Below are positions 27,799 to 36,433 of a DNA stretch of 64,000 nt, piece by piece (within the stretch, counting starts at the first letter, position 1; each line of letters begins with the position of its first letter). The translations under genes and the position numbers were made by a program. The notes under the pieces are model-generated. The model was given only the letters and a program-made list of their open reading frames with translations. It did not search any database and was not told where the DNA came from. Origin of the DNA: Desulfosudis oleivorans (lineage in GTDB: Bacteria > Desulfobacterota > Desulfobacteria > Desulfobacterales > SURF-7); contig DYJD01000001.1 of assembly GCA_020723325.1 (NCBI GenBank), forward strand, positions 124,001-188,000, read 5' to 3'.

Positions 27799-30276
27799 AT
27801 GCGCAAGCGTTCATCTGTAAGCATTCCGGAAACACCTGATATCTCGCCGGCTGCGCTGAAATTGAAAGAAGAAATCAGCCGGCATATCCAAACCACCCTG
27901 GGCAATGATCCGTATATGCCCAATCGCTACAGTTGTTTCACCGGTCTGGCCTTCAGTGTGCGGGACCGTTTGATCGAACGCTGGATCAAGACCCAGCGCG
28001 CCTGTTACGACAGTCTGGCCAAACGGGTCTACTATCTTTCCCTGGAATTCCTGCCGGGACGTTTTTTAAAGAATTATCTCACCAGTCTGGGCATGGAGGC
28101 TGAAGCGGAAGAAACCGTGAAAGCCATGGGCTTTGAGCTGGATGATATCGAGGAGGAAGAATGGGACGCGGGCTTGGGCAACGGCGGCCTGGGACGCTTG
28201 GCCTCCTGCTACATGGATTCCATGGCACGCCTGCGTCTGCCGGGTTATGGCTACGGCATCCGTTACGACTTCGGGATTTTTCACCAGGTTTTTGTCAATG
28301 GCTATCAGCAGGAACAGTGCGATAACTGGATGCGCCGGGGCAACCCCTTCGAGATCAAGCGCCGGGAGCATTTGTATGCAGTGCGTTTTTACGGCCGGAC
28401 GGAGATTTATACCGATGTGGAGGGCCGTGAGCGTCACCGCTGGGTGGATACCGAAGCGGTTATGGCCATGCCCTGTGATATTCTGATTCCAGGTTACGGC
28501 GACGATTTTGTCACCAACATGCGGCTTTGGACAGCCAAATCCAGCCGGGAATTCAACCTGGATTTCTTCAACCAGGGCAATTATATCGGCGCGGTTGAAA
28601 ACAAAGTCCTGAGCGAGACCATCTCCAAGGTCTTGTATCCCAGCGATGAAAAGGAACAGGGCCGAACCCTGCGACTGCGCCAGCAATACTTTTTTGTTTC
28701 CGCCACCATGCAGGATATTTTCCGCCGCTTCAAGAAACAACAGCAGGAATTCGAATGTTTTCCTGATTTTGTGGCCATTCAGCTCAACGACACCCATCCG
28801 GCCATTGCCATTCCTGAATGCATGCGCCTTTTGCTGGACGAGGAAGGTCTGGAATGGGATAAAGCCTGGGAGATTTGCACCAAAACTTTTGCCTACACCA
28901 ACCATACCGTCATGCCCGAGGCCCTGGAATCCTGGCCAGTGTCCCTGATCGGCCAGTTGTTGCCGCGAAATTTGGAAATCATCTATGAAATCAACCACCG
29001 TTTTCTAGAAGAGGTCAAAGAAAAGTTTCCGGATCAGCCGGAACTTTTGTCACAACTCTCCATCATTGCCGAGGGTGATGTGAAAAAGGTGCGCATGGCT
29101 TATCTTGCCATTGTCGGCAGCCATAAAGTGAACGGGGTGGCCGAGCTGCACAGCCGGATTTTAAAGGAGGGGATGTTCAGCGGCTTTGACAAGGCTTTTC
29201 CCGGTAAAATGAAAAACATCACCAACGGCGTCACTCCCCGGCGCTGGCTGTATCAGGCCAATCCGGGACTTTCCAGACTGATCACCGCCACCATCGGTCC
29301 GGAATGGATCACGGACTTGGAGCACTTGAAGAAATTGATACCGTTTGCCGCTGATCCCCAATTCCGTTCTGCCTGGATGGAGGTCAAGAAGGAAAATAAA
29401 AAACGTCTGACCCGTTATATCCTGCGCAAAATCGGCATGGGCGTTAATCCGGATACGCTTTTCGATGTGCATGTCAAACGGATTCATGAATATAAAAGGC
29501 AGTTGCTGAATGCGTTACATGTGGTCACACTTTACTGCCGGATTATCGAGAACAAGGGTCAAGAATGGATACCCCGCACCATCATTTTTGCCGGCAAGGC
29601 GGCCCCGGCTTATCATATGGCCAAACTGATCATCAAGCTGATTACTTCCGTGGCCGAAAAAGTGAACAATGATCCGGATGTGCGCGGGCGCCTGAAAGTG
29701 GTCTTTCTGCCCAATTACTGCATATCTCAGGCGGAGAAAATCATTCCGGCCGCGGAATTGTCCGAACAGATTTCGACTGCCGGCATGGAAGCTTCCGGCA
29801 CCGGCAACATGAAGTTCGCCCTGAACGGGGCTTTGACCATCGGTACCATGGACGGGGCTAATATCGAGATCATGGAGGAGGTGGGGCTGGAAAATATTTT
29901 TATTTTCGGCTTGCGCTCCGAACAGGTTGCCGGTCTGCGGACCAGCGGCTATCAGCCCCGGGAGATCATCCGCCAGGATCCGGAATTGAAAAAGATTCTG
30001 GAAATGATTCACAACGGCTATTTTTCACCCGGGGAACCGCGACTGTTCAGTCCCATCATTCAAACTTTAACCGACCATGGGGATTATTACATGGTGCTGG
30101 CAGACTATCGCGCCTATATCGATGCCCAGGAGCAAGTTTCCAGGGCCTATCGCAATCCGGACGATTGGACCCGCCGTTCCATCCTGAATACCGCCAATAT
30201 GGGCAAATTTTCCAGTGATCGGGCCGTGATGGAATATGCCCGGGATATCTGGAAAATGAAGTCGTTGCCTGAATAA
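27799..30276 (+). CDS. glgP: Glycogen/alpha-glucan phosphorylase
   Basis: GT35 phosphorylase of 825 aa that degrades glycogen to glucose 1-phosphate. It has the N-terminal segment YYLSLEFLPGRFLKN, the glucose-site loop GLGNGGLGRLASCYMDS and the pyridoxal phosphate site EASGTGNMKFALNGALTI with its lysine. Length matches the E. coli/rabbit type. CGGAGGAC precedes ATG 27799. It is followed 24 nt later by the HDOD gene and lies near the ParA-CBM48 gene, which points to a glycogen theme. The 236 bp upstream hold no gene that I can support. Confidence 0.96.
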   Translation: MRKRSSVSIPETPDISPAALKLKEEISRHIQTTLGNDPYMPNRYSCFTGLAFSVRDRLIERWIKTQRACYDSLAKRVYYLSLEFLPGRFLKNYLTSLGMEAEAEETVKAMGFELDDIEEEEWDAGLGNGGLGRLASCYMDSMARLRLPGYGYGIRYDFGIFHQVFVNGYQQEQCDNWMRRGNPFEIKRREHLYAVRFYGRTEIYTDVEGRERHRWVDTEAVMAMPCDILIPGYGDDFVTNMRLWTAKSSREFNLDFFNQGNYIGAVENKVLSETISKVLYPSDEKEQGRTLRLRQQYFFVSATMQDIFRRFKKQQQEFECFPDFVAIQLNDTHPAIAIPECMRLLLDEEGLEWDKAWEICTKTFAYTNHTVMPEALESWPVSLIGQLLPRNLEIIYEINHRFLEEVKEKFPDQPELLSQLSIIAEGDVKKVRMAYLAIVGSHKVNGVAELHSRILKEGMFSGFDKAFPGKMKNITNGVTPRRWLYQANPGLSRLITATIGPEWITDLEHLKKLIPFAADPQFRSAWMEVKKENKKRLTRYILRKIGMGVNPDTLFDVHVKRIHEYKRQLLNALHVVTLYCRIIENKGQEWIPRTIIFAGKAAPAYHMAKLIIKLITSVAEKVNNDPDVRGRLKVVFLPNYCISQAEKIIPAAELSEQISTAGMEASGTGNMKFALNGALTIGTMDGANIEIMEEVGLENIFIFGLRSEQVAGLRTSGYQPREIIRQDPELKKILEMIHNGYFSPGEPRLFSPIIQTLTDHGDYYMVLADYRAYIDAQEQVSRAYRNPDDWTRRSILNTANMGKFSSDRAVMEYARDIWKMKSLPE

Positions 30277-30300
30277 ACGAATTGAATGTAAGGAGACAGC

Positions 30301-31551
30301 ATGACCTCAGAAAAAGAAAATCCGTCCATATCCCTTGCGCGGCAACCGGTTTTTGATGCTGATCAAACATTATGGGGATATGAATTGTTGGCGGTGAGCA
30401 ATTCCGGGCCCTTTGCGGCAAGGGATTTTGATGCGGATACGGTGGCCGGGACCTTGGCCTCCAGTACCTATATGGGATTACAGCAGATGCTGGAGCGCGG
30501 ACGAAAAATTATCGTGCGTTTTTCCGAAGAGATGATCATGGGAAAACTGCCCTATGCCCTTCCACCCAAACGTACCGCAGTGAAAATCAAGGGTGGCTCC
30601 CAAATCCGGCCGGAATTTGAGAAAGCCTTGGTACAGTTGAAAGAAGACGGCTATTTGATCCTATTGGCGGATACGGATGCAACCACTGCTGAAGCCCTGT
30701 TCCAATTGGCGGATATCCTGGATGTGAGCGTGGCGGATCTTGCTCGAGTGGATCTCACCGCAATCCAGGCCAAGGTAGGGGCGCACGAATGTCGATTTTT
30801 GGCGGATCAGGTCCATGATCAGGACTTGATGACAGCTTGCAAGGACAAAGGTTTCAGCTTGTTTCAAGGCGCTTTTTTCAAGCAGCCGGAAAAAATCAGC
30901 GTGAAGCAAATCCCTTCCAATGAGGCTTCTCGTTTTCAATTGATGCGTTTGATTGAAAATGAAGACCCGGATTTAGACCAATTGACCGATGTGATCAGCA
31001 CCGACGTTTCCATCACTTTCCGCTTGTTTTCCTACATCAATTCGGCCGCCTTTGGTTTTCGTCAGAAAATCCAATCCATCCGGGATGCTGTGAATATGCT
31101 AGGTTGGAAAAAAATCCGCAATTGGATCCGGGTGGTGATCCTGAATGATATGGCCAAGAATCAGAAAGGATCTGAATTGGTGGTTCTTTCAGCCCAGCGG
31201 GGGAAACTGCTGGAGCAGATCGCCATTGACCACGATTATTGGGGTTTCAATCCGGAGAGTCTGTTCCTGCTCGGCATGTTTTCCCTGTTGGAGGCCATGA
31301 TCAACTGCAGTATGGTGGATATTGTGCAATATCTCCCTTTGGATGACAAGCTCAAAGCGGCTTTGTGCGGCGACAGCAACAATGAATATCTACCGTTGTT
31401 GCATCTAGTGGAATACATCGAGGATGGGCAATGGGGGGAAGCCAAAAACGCCATCCAGAAATTGGGGCTTGATGGCGACAAAGTCTGGGCCGCCTATTAT
31501 AAATCGCTAATGTGGGGAAATGAAATCAACGAGTTGAGCAAAGACCGTTAG
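30301..31551 (+). CDS. EAL-like/HDOD domain signalling protein (YuxH/CdgJ type)
   Basis: A 416-aa cytoplasmic protein. Residues 10-200 form a degenerate EAL domain (SLARQPVFDADQTLWGYELL) lacking the EAL catalytic triplet, so c-di-GMP hydrolysis is unlikely. Residues about 205-400 form an HDOD domain (LTDVISTDVSITFRLFSYIN, AVNMLGWKKIRNW). Such proteins act as signalling scaffolds. AAGGAG precedes ATG 30301. It is co-oriented with glgP and convergent with the small ParA-partner gene, sharing a 3-nt stop overlap. Confidence 0.88.
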   Translation: MTSEKENPSISLARQPVFDADQTLWGYELLAVSNSGPFAARDFDADTVAGTLASSTYMGLQQMLERGRKIIVRFSEEMIMGKLPYALPPKRTAVKIKGGSQIRPEFEKALVQLKEDGYLILLADTDATTAEALFQLADILDVSVADLARVDLTAIQAKVGAHECRFLADQVHDQDLMTACKDKGFSLFQGAFFKQPEKISVKQIPSNEASRFQLMRLIENEDPDLDQLTDVISTDVSITFRLFSYINSAAFGFRQKIQSIRDAVNMLGWKKIRNWIRVVILNDMAKNQKGSELVVLSAQRGKLLEQIAIDHDYWGFNPESLFLLGMFSLLEAMINCSMVDIVQYLPLDDKLKAALCGDSNNEYLPLLHLVEYIEDGQWGEAKNAIQKLGLDGDKVWAAYYKSLMWGNEINELSKDR

Positions 31552-31991
31552 AATTCCATTATCGGTGGAGGTTCTTCCAGATAGATGCAGATTTTTTCTT
31601 CAGTTACTTTGTTTTTGCCGGGCCTGGAATTCTTGTTGTTCCTGACCAGCTCAATGCGCTTGATGCTGTAGTCAGCCTCCAGGTGCCGGCAGAGCATTTT
31701 AATGATTTTTTTCTGGGTATCTGGCGCCGGCGGATAAGCAATATTTTTCTCGATCATGATTTTTTCCTCTACTTCACACAGGTCGGTCAGCCAATCCGTA
31801 TTACTATCTTCCCCGGCATCCAAAGGATCGGTTTCTGCTTCCGGGCCGGAAGGGGCCGTGGATTGGACGCCGGCTTCCATTTCGGACGGATCGGTCCTTG
31901 TTTTTTCTAAAGGACAGCGAGTTTCCTTCTCGGTGGATAAAAAAATATCGGAGATATGTTCCAGCCCCCTGCCAAGACGTTTATTTTCCAT
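31548..31991 (-). CDS. Small ParB-N-terminus-like partner of the ParA-CBM48 ATPase
   Basis: A 147-aa protein without a known domain. Its first residues, MENKRLGRGLEHISDIF, closely resemble the ParA-stimulating N-terminal peptide of ParB (KRLGRGL followed by a hydrophobic pair). Residues 18-65 are acidic, Ser/Pro-rich and likely disordered. The C-terminal half (DTQKKIIKMLCRHLEAD, KICIYLEEPPPIMEF) may be a small folded domain. No ParB helix-turn-helix or CTPase box is present. ATG 31991 follows AAGGA; a TTG at 32030 is possible. It lies 84 nt downstream of the ParA-CBM48 gene on the same strand. I infer that it is the cargo adaptor or activator of that ATPase. Confidence 0.7.
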   Translation of the reverse strand: MENKRLGRGLEHISDIFLSTEKETRCPLEKTRTDPSEMEAGVQSTAPSGPEAETDPLDAGEDSNTDWLTDLCEVEEKIMIEKNIAYPPAPDTQKKIIKMLCRHLEADYSIKRIELVRNNKNSRPGKNKVTEEKICIYLEEPPPIMEF

Positions 31992-32075
31992 ATGATCCTT
32001 TCTGAAGGTAAACGCAATTGATACATTCAAGGCCGGCTAAATGTATATGAACAACCCCAACGCAGATAACGATGG

Positions 32076-33140
32076 TCAGCGTATTTCAATGATGGAATTT
32101 TTTTCTCCAAAGGCATTTACCACAGAATTGGGGTTGTCTTCGTCCGTGACCCAGATGCCGTCTACCAGAAAACGATATTGATGGCTGCCCTGGGTCAGGT
32201 GAATGCTTTTGGTCCAGAAGCCGTCATCCCCGCGATCCATGACCGCCACATCAGAGGGATTCCAATTGTTGAAGGTCCCGACGATCTTGACGGTGGCCGC
32301 ATGGGGTGCATGGAAGCGGAATTGCTTTTTGCGCTTCAGCATATCGGCCAGATAAACCGAGTCGGACAAGATGCTTTTTTCCTCTGCCAGGAGTTCTTGG
32401 GCAAGGGCCATGTAGTCGTTGTACCCCTGGGAGTCTTTGGCGTACTGGACAATGGATTTTCCAAAACCGGCAGCTTCCCGTAGTTTGACATTGGATTGAA
32501 TGGTGGCGGTATACAACCCCTTCTGGAAATGGGTCTTGAGATTTTCAAGGACCTCCCGGGAAATCCGCGTGCGCCGGTCCACCATGGTGGCCACGACCTT
32601 GAGCAGGGGGGTATGGCCGGTCTTTTCCGTCACCAGGTTGATGATTTTCATCAATTTGCTGGTACCGTGCAGGGAAAAAAGACTCATCTCGATGGGAATG
32701 ATGACTTCCGTGGCAGCCATCAGGGCGTTGAAGGTCAGCAGACCCAGGCTGGGGGGGCAATCCATGACCACATAATCATAGCCCGGCAACATGACGGCGA
32801 CAGCTTCCCGTAAACGGGTTTCCCGGCCCGGGACCATGGCCATTTCCTGCTCAAATGTACTCAAGGAAGTGTTGGAGGGCGCGAGATAAAAATTGGTCGC
32901 TATGTTGACGGCAACATCCTCCAAATGGGCTTTGTGCTTATCCCCGACACCCAAGGCATCATAGACAGTAAGGGCAAGCGCATCCGGATCAATATTCAAA
33001 CCCAGGGCCGTATGGGCCTGGGGATCCATGTCGATGAGCAGCACTTTCCGCCCTTTTTGAGCCAGGCAGGCTGATAAATTGATGGCTGTGGTTGTTTTGC
33101 CGCATCCGCCTTTTTGGTTTGCAATCGCTATGATCCGCAT
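32076..33140 (-). CDS. ParA-family ATPase fused to a C-terminal glycogen-binding (CBM48/AMPK1_CBM) domain
   Basis: A 354-aa protein from ATG 33140, which follows AGGGGA and gives the canonical ParA opening MRIIAIANQKGGCGKTT; a GTG at 33170 would add 10 residues. The ParA part has the deviant Walker A KGGCGKTT, Walker A' DMDPQAHTALG and Walker B DYVVMDCPPSLG, and no DNA-binding HTH. Residues about 275-354 are a CBM48/AMPK glycogen-binding domain: VKIVGTFNNWNP, GFWTKSIHL, HQYRFLVDGIW, DNPNSVVNAFG. The tryptophans and the loop bind alpha-glucan in this family. The fusion suggests a nucleoid-gradient ATPase whose cargo is glycogen. Glycogen phosphorylase lies 2 kb away. Confidence 0.9.
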   Translation of the reverse strand: MRIIAIANQKGGCGKTTTAINLSACLAQKGRKVLLIDMDPQAHTALGLNIDPDALALTVYDALGVGDKHKAHLEDVAVNIATNFYLAPSNTSLSTFEQEMAMVPGRETRLREAVAVMLPGYDYVVMDCPPSLGLLTFNALMAATEVIIPIEMSLFSLHGTSKLMKIINLVTEKTGHTPLLKVVATMVDRRTRISREVLENLKTHFQKGLYTATIQSNVKLREAAGFGKSIVQYAKDSQGYNDYMALAQELLAEEKSILSDSVYLADMLKRKKQFRFHAPHAATVKIVGTFNNWNPSDVAVMDRGDDGFWTKSIHLTQGSHQYRFLVDGIWVTDEDNPNSVVNAFGEKNSIIEIR

Positions 33141-33248
33141 GCCGGTCCCCTGTTGCGTCATGTCCATCACGGCCTAGTATTGAAATTTTTATATAGTATG
33201 GCAGATATTGTACGTCAAGAAAAAAAACATACAACATATGGGACTGCA

Positions 33249-33356
33249 ATTAGGAATTATGAATTACGAATTAGGAATCAAGGATGGGACCATTATATTT
33301 TTTCCAGATCCTGCGGCCCGTATCTCAAATCTCAAATCTGAAATCTCAAATCTCAA
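33249..33356. repeat. Two heptamer tandem arrays (GAATTAN and ATCTCAA)
   Basis: Near 33249-33281 there are five imperfect units of an AATTAGG/AATTATG/AATTACG type. At 33322-33356 there are five ATCTCAA units (one reads ATCTGAA). The second array contains the last codons and the stop of the YkgJ-like gene. Reverse-complement relatives of ATCTCAA occur at 54946-54986. Confidence 0.75.
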
Positions 33357-33924
33357 ATTTTAAGTACTGCAAGTAAAGCCCGACCCGCTGCAGCGCCAAC
33401 CGAAGGGCGCTGTTGATGGGCAACAAGCGGTTTGCGGAGCAAGGCTCCAAGGCATACAGGTGGGCGCTTTGGTCTGAAAAACAATGGGCTTGGGATTGAA
33501 AGGCCTGGGCCGGCAGATGGATTTCCGGAAAGGCTTGTTTGATGTATTTGCAGGTGGCAAGGATTTTATCGCCGGCGCGATTGCGGACAGCGGCAAAGCC
33601 GAACAAACGACAGACTGAAGGCCGGAAAGCATACATACTGCAATGACCTGAGGCAGCCGGCTTCCTGTGGTCTTGAAAAAAGATGCAGAAGTCATCCATG
33701 GCATTGTCGGATAAACGTTCGAGCCAGACAGCACCTTCACCCCGCTGAAAAAGTTCATGGGAAACGGGCAGCATTTCCAGGATCGTGGTATGTATATTGG
33801 CATTCCGGCAGCAGGCGCCGTCACAGTTTTCCACGCAGCCCAAGCCGGTTTTTAGCCGGAAGCGATTGACTTCCTGATCCAATTGGGTAAAAAAGGCAGT
33901 AATGCGAGGAATAAGTTCGTTCAT
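33346..33924 (-). CDS. YkgJ-family cysteine-cluster protein
   Basis: A 192-aa cytoplasmic protein with the zinc/iron-chelating CxxxCxxxCC motif GCVENCDGACC near residues 29-39 and later Cys residues in HCSMYAFRPSVCRLFG and LATCKYIK. YkgJ-like proteins are thought to bind Zn or Fe-S; the exact role is unknown. ATG 33924 (MNELIPRI) with AAGGGA is preferred to a longer start at 34002. The final residues LKFEI and the stop come from the ATCTCAA repeat. Confidence 0.8.
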   Translation of the reverse strand: MNELIPRITAFFTQLDQEVNRFRLKTGLGCVENCDGACCRNANIHTTILEMLPVSHELFQRGEGAVWLERLSDNAMDDFCIFFQDHRKPAASGHCSMYAFRPSVCRLFGFAAVRNRAGDKILATCKYIKQAFPEIHLPAQAFQSQAHCFSDQSAHLYALEPCSANRLLPINSALRLALQRVGLYLQYLKFEI

Positions 33925-34094
33925 ATATCCCTTTTGCAACAATTGACCGAAATAAAAACCACCATTAATCCGGGCGGTTTTAAAATTAATGCGCAAATCC
34001 AAGATGTAAAGGTGGATGAAATAATTTTTCCGCCGGGTTTGTGAGCCGGCCTATTTTTGGATGAAAAGCGACGCAACGATAAGGAGACCACCAG

Positions 34095-34907
34095 ATGAAA
34101 ATAATCCTGAGTTTGATAAAAATCTGCTTGGTTTTGGTTATGCTGGCAGGGTGCAGTACGGTGCCCCTCACCGGCAGGCAGCAGCTCGACCTTGTGCCGA
34201 GTTCCACCATGATGACCATGAGCTATCAAAATTATTCCGAATTCATGAAATCCAACAAGCTCAGCAATGACCGCAATCAGACCCAGATAGTGAAAAACGT
34301 CGGGGGCAAGATCCAGCATGCCGTGGAACGCTATATGGCGGATAATCGTTTGAGCCACATGTTGGAAGGGTACAAATGGGAATTCAACCTGGTGGAAGGC
34401 AAGGAAGTGAATGCCTGGTGCATGCCCGGCGGCAAGGTGGTGGTCTATAGCGGGATATTGCCGGTCACCAAGGATGAAAGCGGCCTGGCCGTGGTCATGG
34501 GCCATGAAATCGCCCACGCCATTGCCCGGCATGGCGATGAACGCATGAGCCAGGGCATGCTGGTGCAATTCGGCGGCATGGCCCTGTCCGCTGCTTTGGC
34601 CAGCAAGCCTGAGGAAACCAGGCAGCTCTGGATGGCGGCATTCGGCGTGGGTTCCCAGGTGGGGATCATGCTGCCGTACAGCCGCCTGCACGAGAGCGAA
34701 GCCGATCGCCTGGGCCTGATTTTTATGGCCATGGCTGGCTATGATCCTAATCTGGCCGTGGATTTCTGGGAACGGATGGCCAAACAGTCCGGCGGCCAAA
34801 AACCGCCGGAATTAATAAGCACCCATCCCTCGGATGAAACCCGCATTCGCAAGATCCGGGAGGATTTACCGGAAGCCCTGGGATATTATCGCAAGGAGGG
34901 TAAATAA
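34095..34907 (+). CDS. M48-family outer-membrane lipoprotein metalloprotease (LoiP/YggG-like)
   Basis: A 270-aa lipoprotein: signal peptide with lipobox MLAGC (Cys about 20) and then STVPLTGRQQL, a typical start. The zinc protease motif HEIAHAIARHGDE lies near 136-148, and the third zinc ligand is in HESEADRLG. The end has STHPSDETRI, the family's closing motif. It is likely a periplasmic quality-control protease. Its proximity to the Spy/CpxP-like and CpxRA-like genes supports an envelope-stress role. AAGGAGACC precedes the start. Confidence 0.93.
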   Translation: MKIILSLIKICLVLVMLAGCSTVPLTGRQQLDLVPSSTMMTMSYQNYSEFMKSNKLSNDRNQTQIVKNVGGKIQHAVERYMADNRLSHMLEGYKWEFNLVEGKEVNAWCMPGGKVVVYSGILPVTKDESGLAVVMGHEIAHAIARHGDERMSQGMLVQFGGMALSAALASKPEETRQLWMAAFGVGSQVGIMLPYSRLHESEADRLGLIFMAMAGYDPNLAVDFWERMAKQSGGQKPPELISTHPSDETRIRKIREDLPEALGYYRKEGK

Positions 34908-34940
34908 CCTTAGGTTGTATGTGAAAAACAATAATGAATT

Positions 34941-34972
34941 GGGATCGGGGTCGCTATCGGTATCGGGATCGA
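34941..34972. repeat. GGTATC-type hexamer repeat (short copy)
   Basis: GGGATCGGGGTCGCTATC continues as GGTATCGGGATCG, an imperfect hexamer tandem. A much longer, partly palindromic relative lies at 37773-37879. Confidence 0.6.
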
Positions 34973-35109
34973 TTCCATTGTTACACTTTGATACAAACCG
35001 TTACAGCCTGGAAAAGCCTTCTGCTCCGCAATGTTTTATTTTCTTGCCAAGGAATGAAAACAGGCAAGTGGTAAAACAAAGCAATTCACAACCAAAAAAA
35101 GGAGGCTTT

Positions 35110-35547
35110 ATGAAAATCAAACATTGGATCATGATCGGACTGGTGGGCGTGTTGACCATGGGGGCAGCTCTGGGTTGCCGCCACCATGCTTCCCCGGAAA
35201 AAAAGCTGGAGGGCATCATTCATCATCTCACGGATGATCTGAACTTGACCCAGGAACAACAAGGGGTGCTTGAGAAATTTAAGAGCGAACTTCTGGCGAG
35301 TGTAAAAAAGGTCCAGGCTGCCAGGGACAAGGCCCGCCAAGAGATCATGGTCCAGATCAAAGGTGAGACCCTGGATCAGCCCCAGGTATTGGCAGCCATT
35401 GACGGCGTCAAGGCTGAGGTGGACGACATTATCACCCTGGCTGTGGCCCACATGGCCGAATTCCATCGCACCCTGTCCCCGGAACAAAAGAGCCTGCTGG
35501 TGAAAAAACTGGAAGACCTTCATAAACTGCACGGCTGCGGGAATTGA
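35110..35547 (+). CDS. Spy/CpxP-like periplasmic lipoprotein
   Basis: A 145-aa exported protein. The signal peptide ends in a lipobox-like GAALGC (Cys about 23), followed by RHHASPEKK. The mature all-helical part carries two LTxxQ-like motifs, LNLTQEQQG and LSPEQKSLL, characteristic of the Spy/CpxP/LTXXQ family of periplasmic chaperones and metal or stress sensors. GGAGG (35101-35105) sits at good distance. It lies directly before a CpxR/CpxA-like pair, as cpxP does in enterobacteria. Confidence 0.8.
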   Translation: MKIKHWIMIGLVGVLTMGAALGCRHHASPEKKLEGIIHHLTDDLNLTQEQQGVLEKFKSELLASVKKVQAARDKARQEIMVQIKGETLDQPQVLAAIDGVKAEVDDIITLAVAHMAEFHRTLSPEQKSLLVKKLEDLHKLHGCGN

Positions 35548-35581
35548 TGTTGGCGCTTTGATTACTGTTCGGCCATTCTTC

Positions 35582-35618
35582 ATTGTGGGAGCGGCTTCCA
35601 GCCGCGATAAGGCCAAAA
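35582..35618. repeat. REP-like palindromic element, copy 1
   Basis: ATTGTGGGAGCGGCTTCC then AGCCGCGATAAGGCC: GCGGCT and AGCCGC form a hairpin in a GTGGGAG context, very like pseudomonad REP elements. A second copy in the same orientation lies at 43972-44009. Confidence 0.7.
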
Positions 35619-35713
35619 CTGTGATTGAGGCTGATGTTGAAGTTGAGGCGCCCGATCTTTCGGACGCCTCATTCAAACAGAGTAAGTAGGTATTAATCGT
35701 ACTTTAAAATCCT

Positions 35714-36433
35714 ATGCAAGCAACCCTTCTCATCATCGATGACGACCGGAAACTGAACCTTCTCCTCCAGGAATATCTGGCCGACTTCGGCTTTCGTACC
35801 CTGACAGCGGTTCATCCGGAAGAGGGCCTTAAAAAGCTAAAGCAGGTCCGGCCGGATCTGATCATACTGGATGTTATGCTGCCGGAAATGAACGGTTTTG
35901 AGGTCTGCAAGCGCATCCGGGCGGAAAGCAAGGTGCCCATCATCATGCTTACAGCCAGGGGCGAACTGATGGACCGGGTGGTGGGCCTGGAACTGGGGGC
36001 GGATGATTATCTGCAGAAACCCTTTGAGCCCCGTGAACTAGCCGCCAGGATTCAAAGCGTTCTCCGTCGCAGTATTAGGATCGAGGCATCTGCGCTGCGT
36101 TGCTTCGGCCCTTTACAGATCGATCTGGAACGCCGGGAGGTCAGATTGCACGGCCATTTGATCAGCCTTACCACCAACGAATTTGCCGCCTTGGCCCTAT
36201 TGACCGACCGTCCCGGCAAGGTCATGGACCGCGACACGATTCTGCAGACTTTGCGGGGCATGGATTGCGAGGCTTATAACCGTTCGGTGGACATTACCAT
36301 GAGCCGTTTGCGCCAGAAATTGGGGGATGATCCCAAGGCGCCGATATTCATAAAGACCGTTTGGGGTGCAGGATATGTATTTGTGAATCCGGCAGAGGAT
36401 CGCGACGATGATGTTGAAAAAAAAACTCTTTAA
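35714..36433 (+). CDS. OmpR-family response regulator (CpxR-like)
   Basis: A 239-aa regulator. The receiver domain has the acidic pair DDD at 9-11, phospho-acceptor Asp in LIILDVMLPE near 54 and Lys in LQKPF near 103. The C-terminal winged helix (about 140-232) is of Trans_reg_C type (TNEFAALALLTDRPGKVMDR, DPKAPIFIKTVWGAGYVF). It overlaps the kinase gene by 26 nt. Gene order after a Spy/CpxP-like gene resembles Cpx. Confidence 0.93.
   Translation: MQATLLIIDDDRKLNLLLQEYLADFGFRTLTAVHPEEGLKKLKQVRPDLIILDVMLPEMNGFEVCKRIRAESKVPIIMLTARGELMDRVVGLELGADDYLQKPFEPRELAARIQSVLRRSIRIEASALRCFGPLQIDLERREVRLHGHLISLTTNEFAALALLTDRPGKVMDRDTILQTLRGMDCEAYNRSVDITMSRLRQKLGDDPKAPIFIKTVWGAGYVFVNPAEDRDDDVEKKTL

Noticed and set aside
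28066-28998. A 310-codon minus-strand frame inside glgP
   Set aside because: Antisense shadow of a well-conserved phosphorylase; no domain and no ribosome site.
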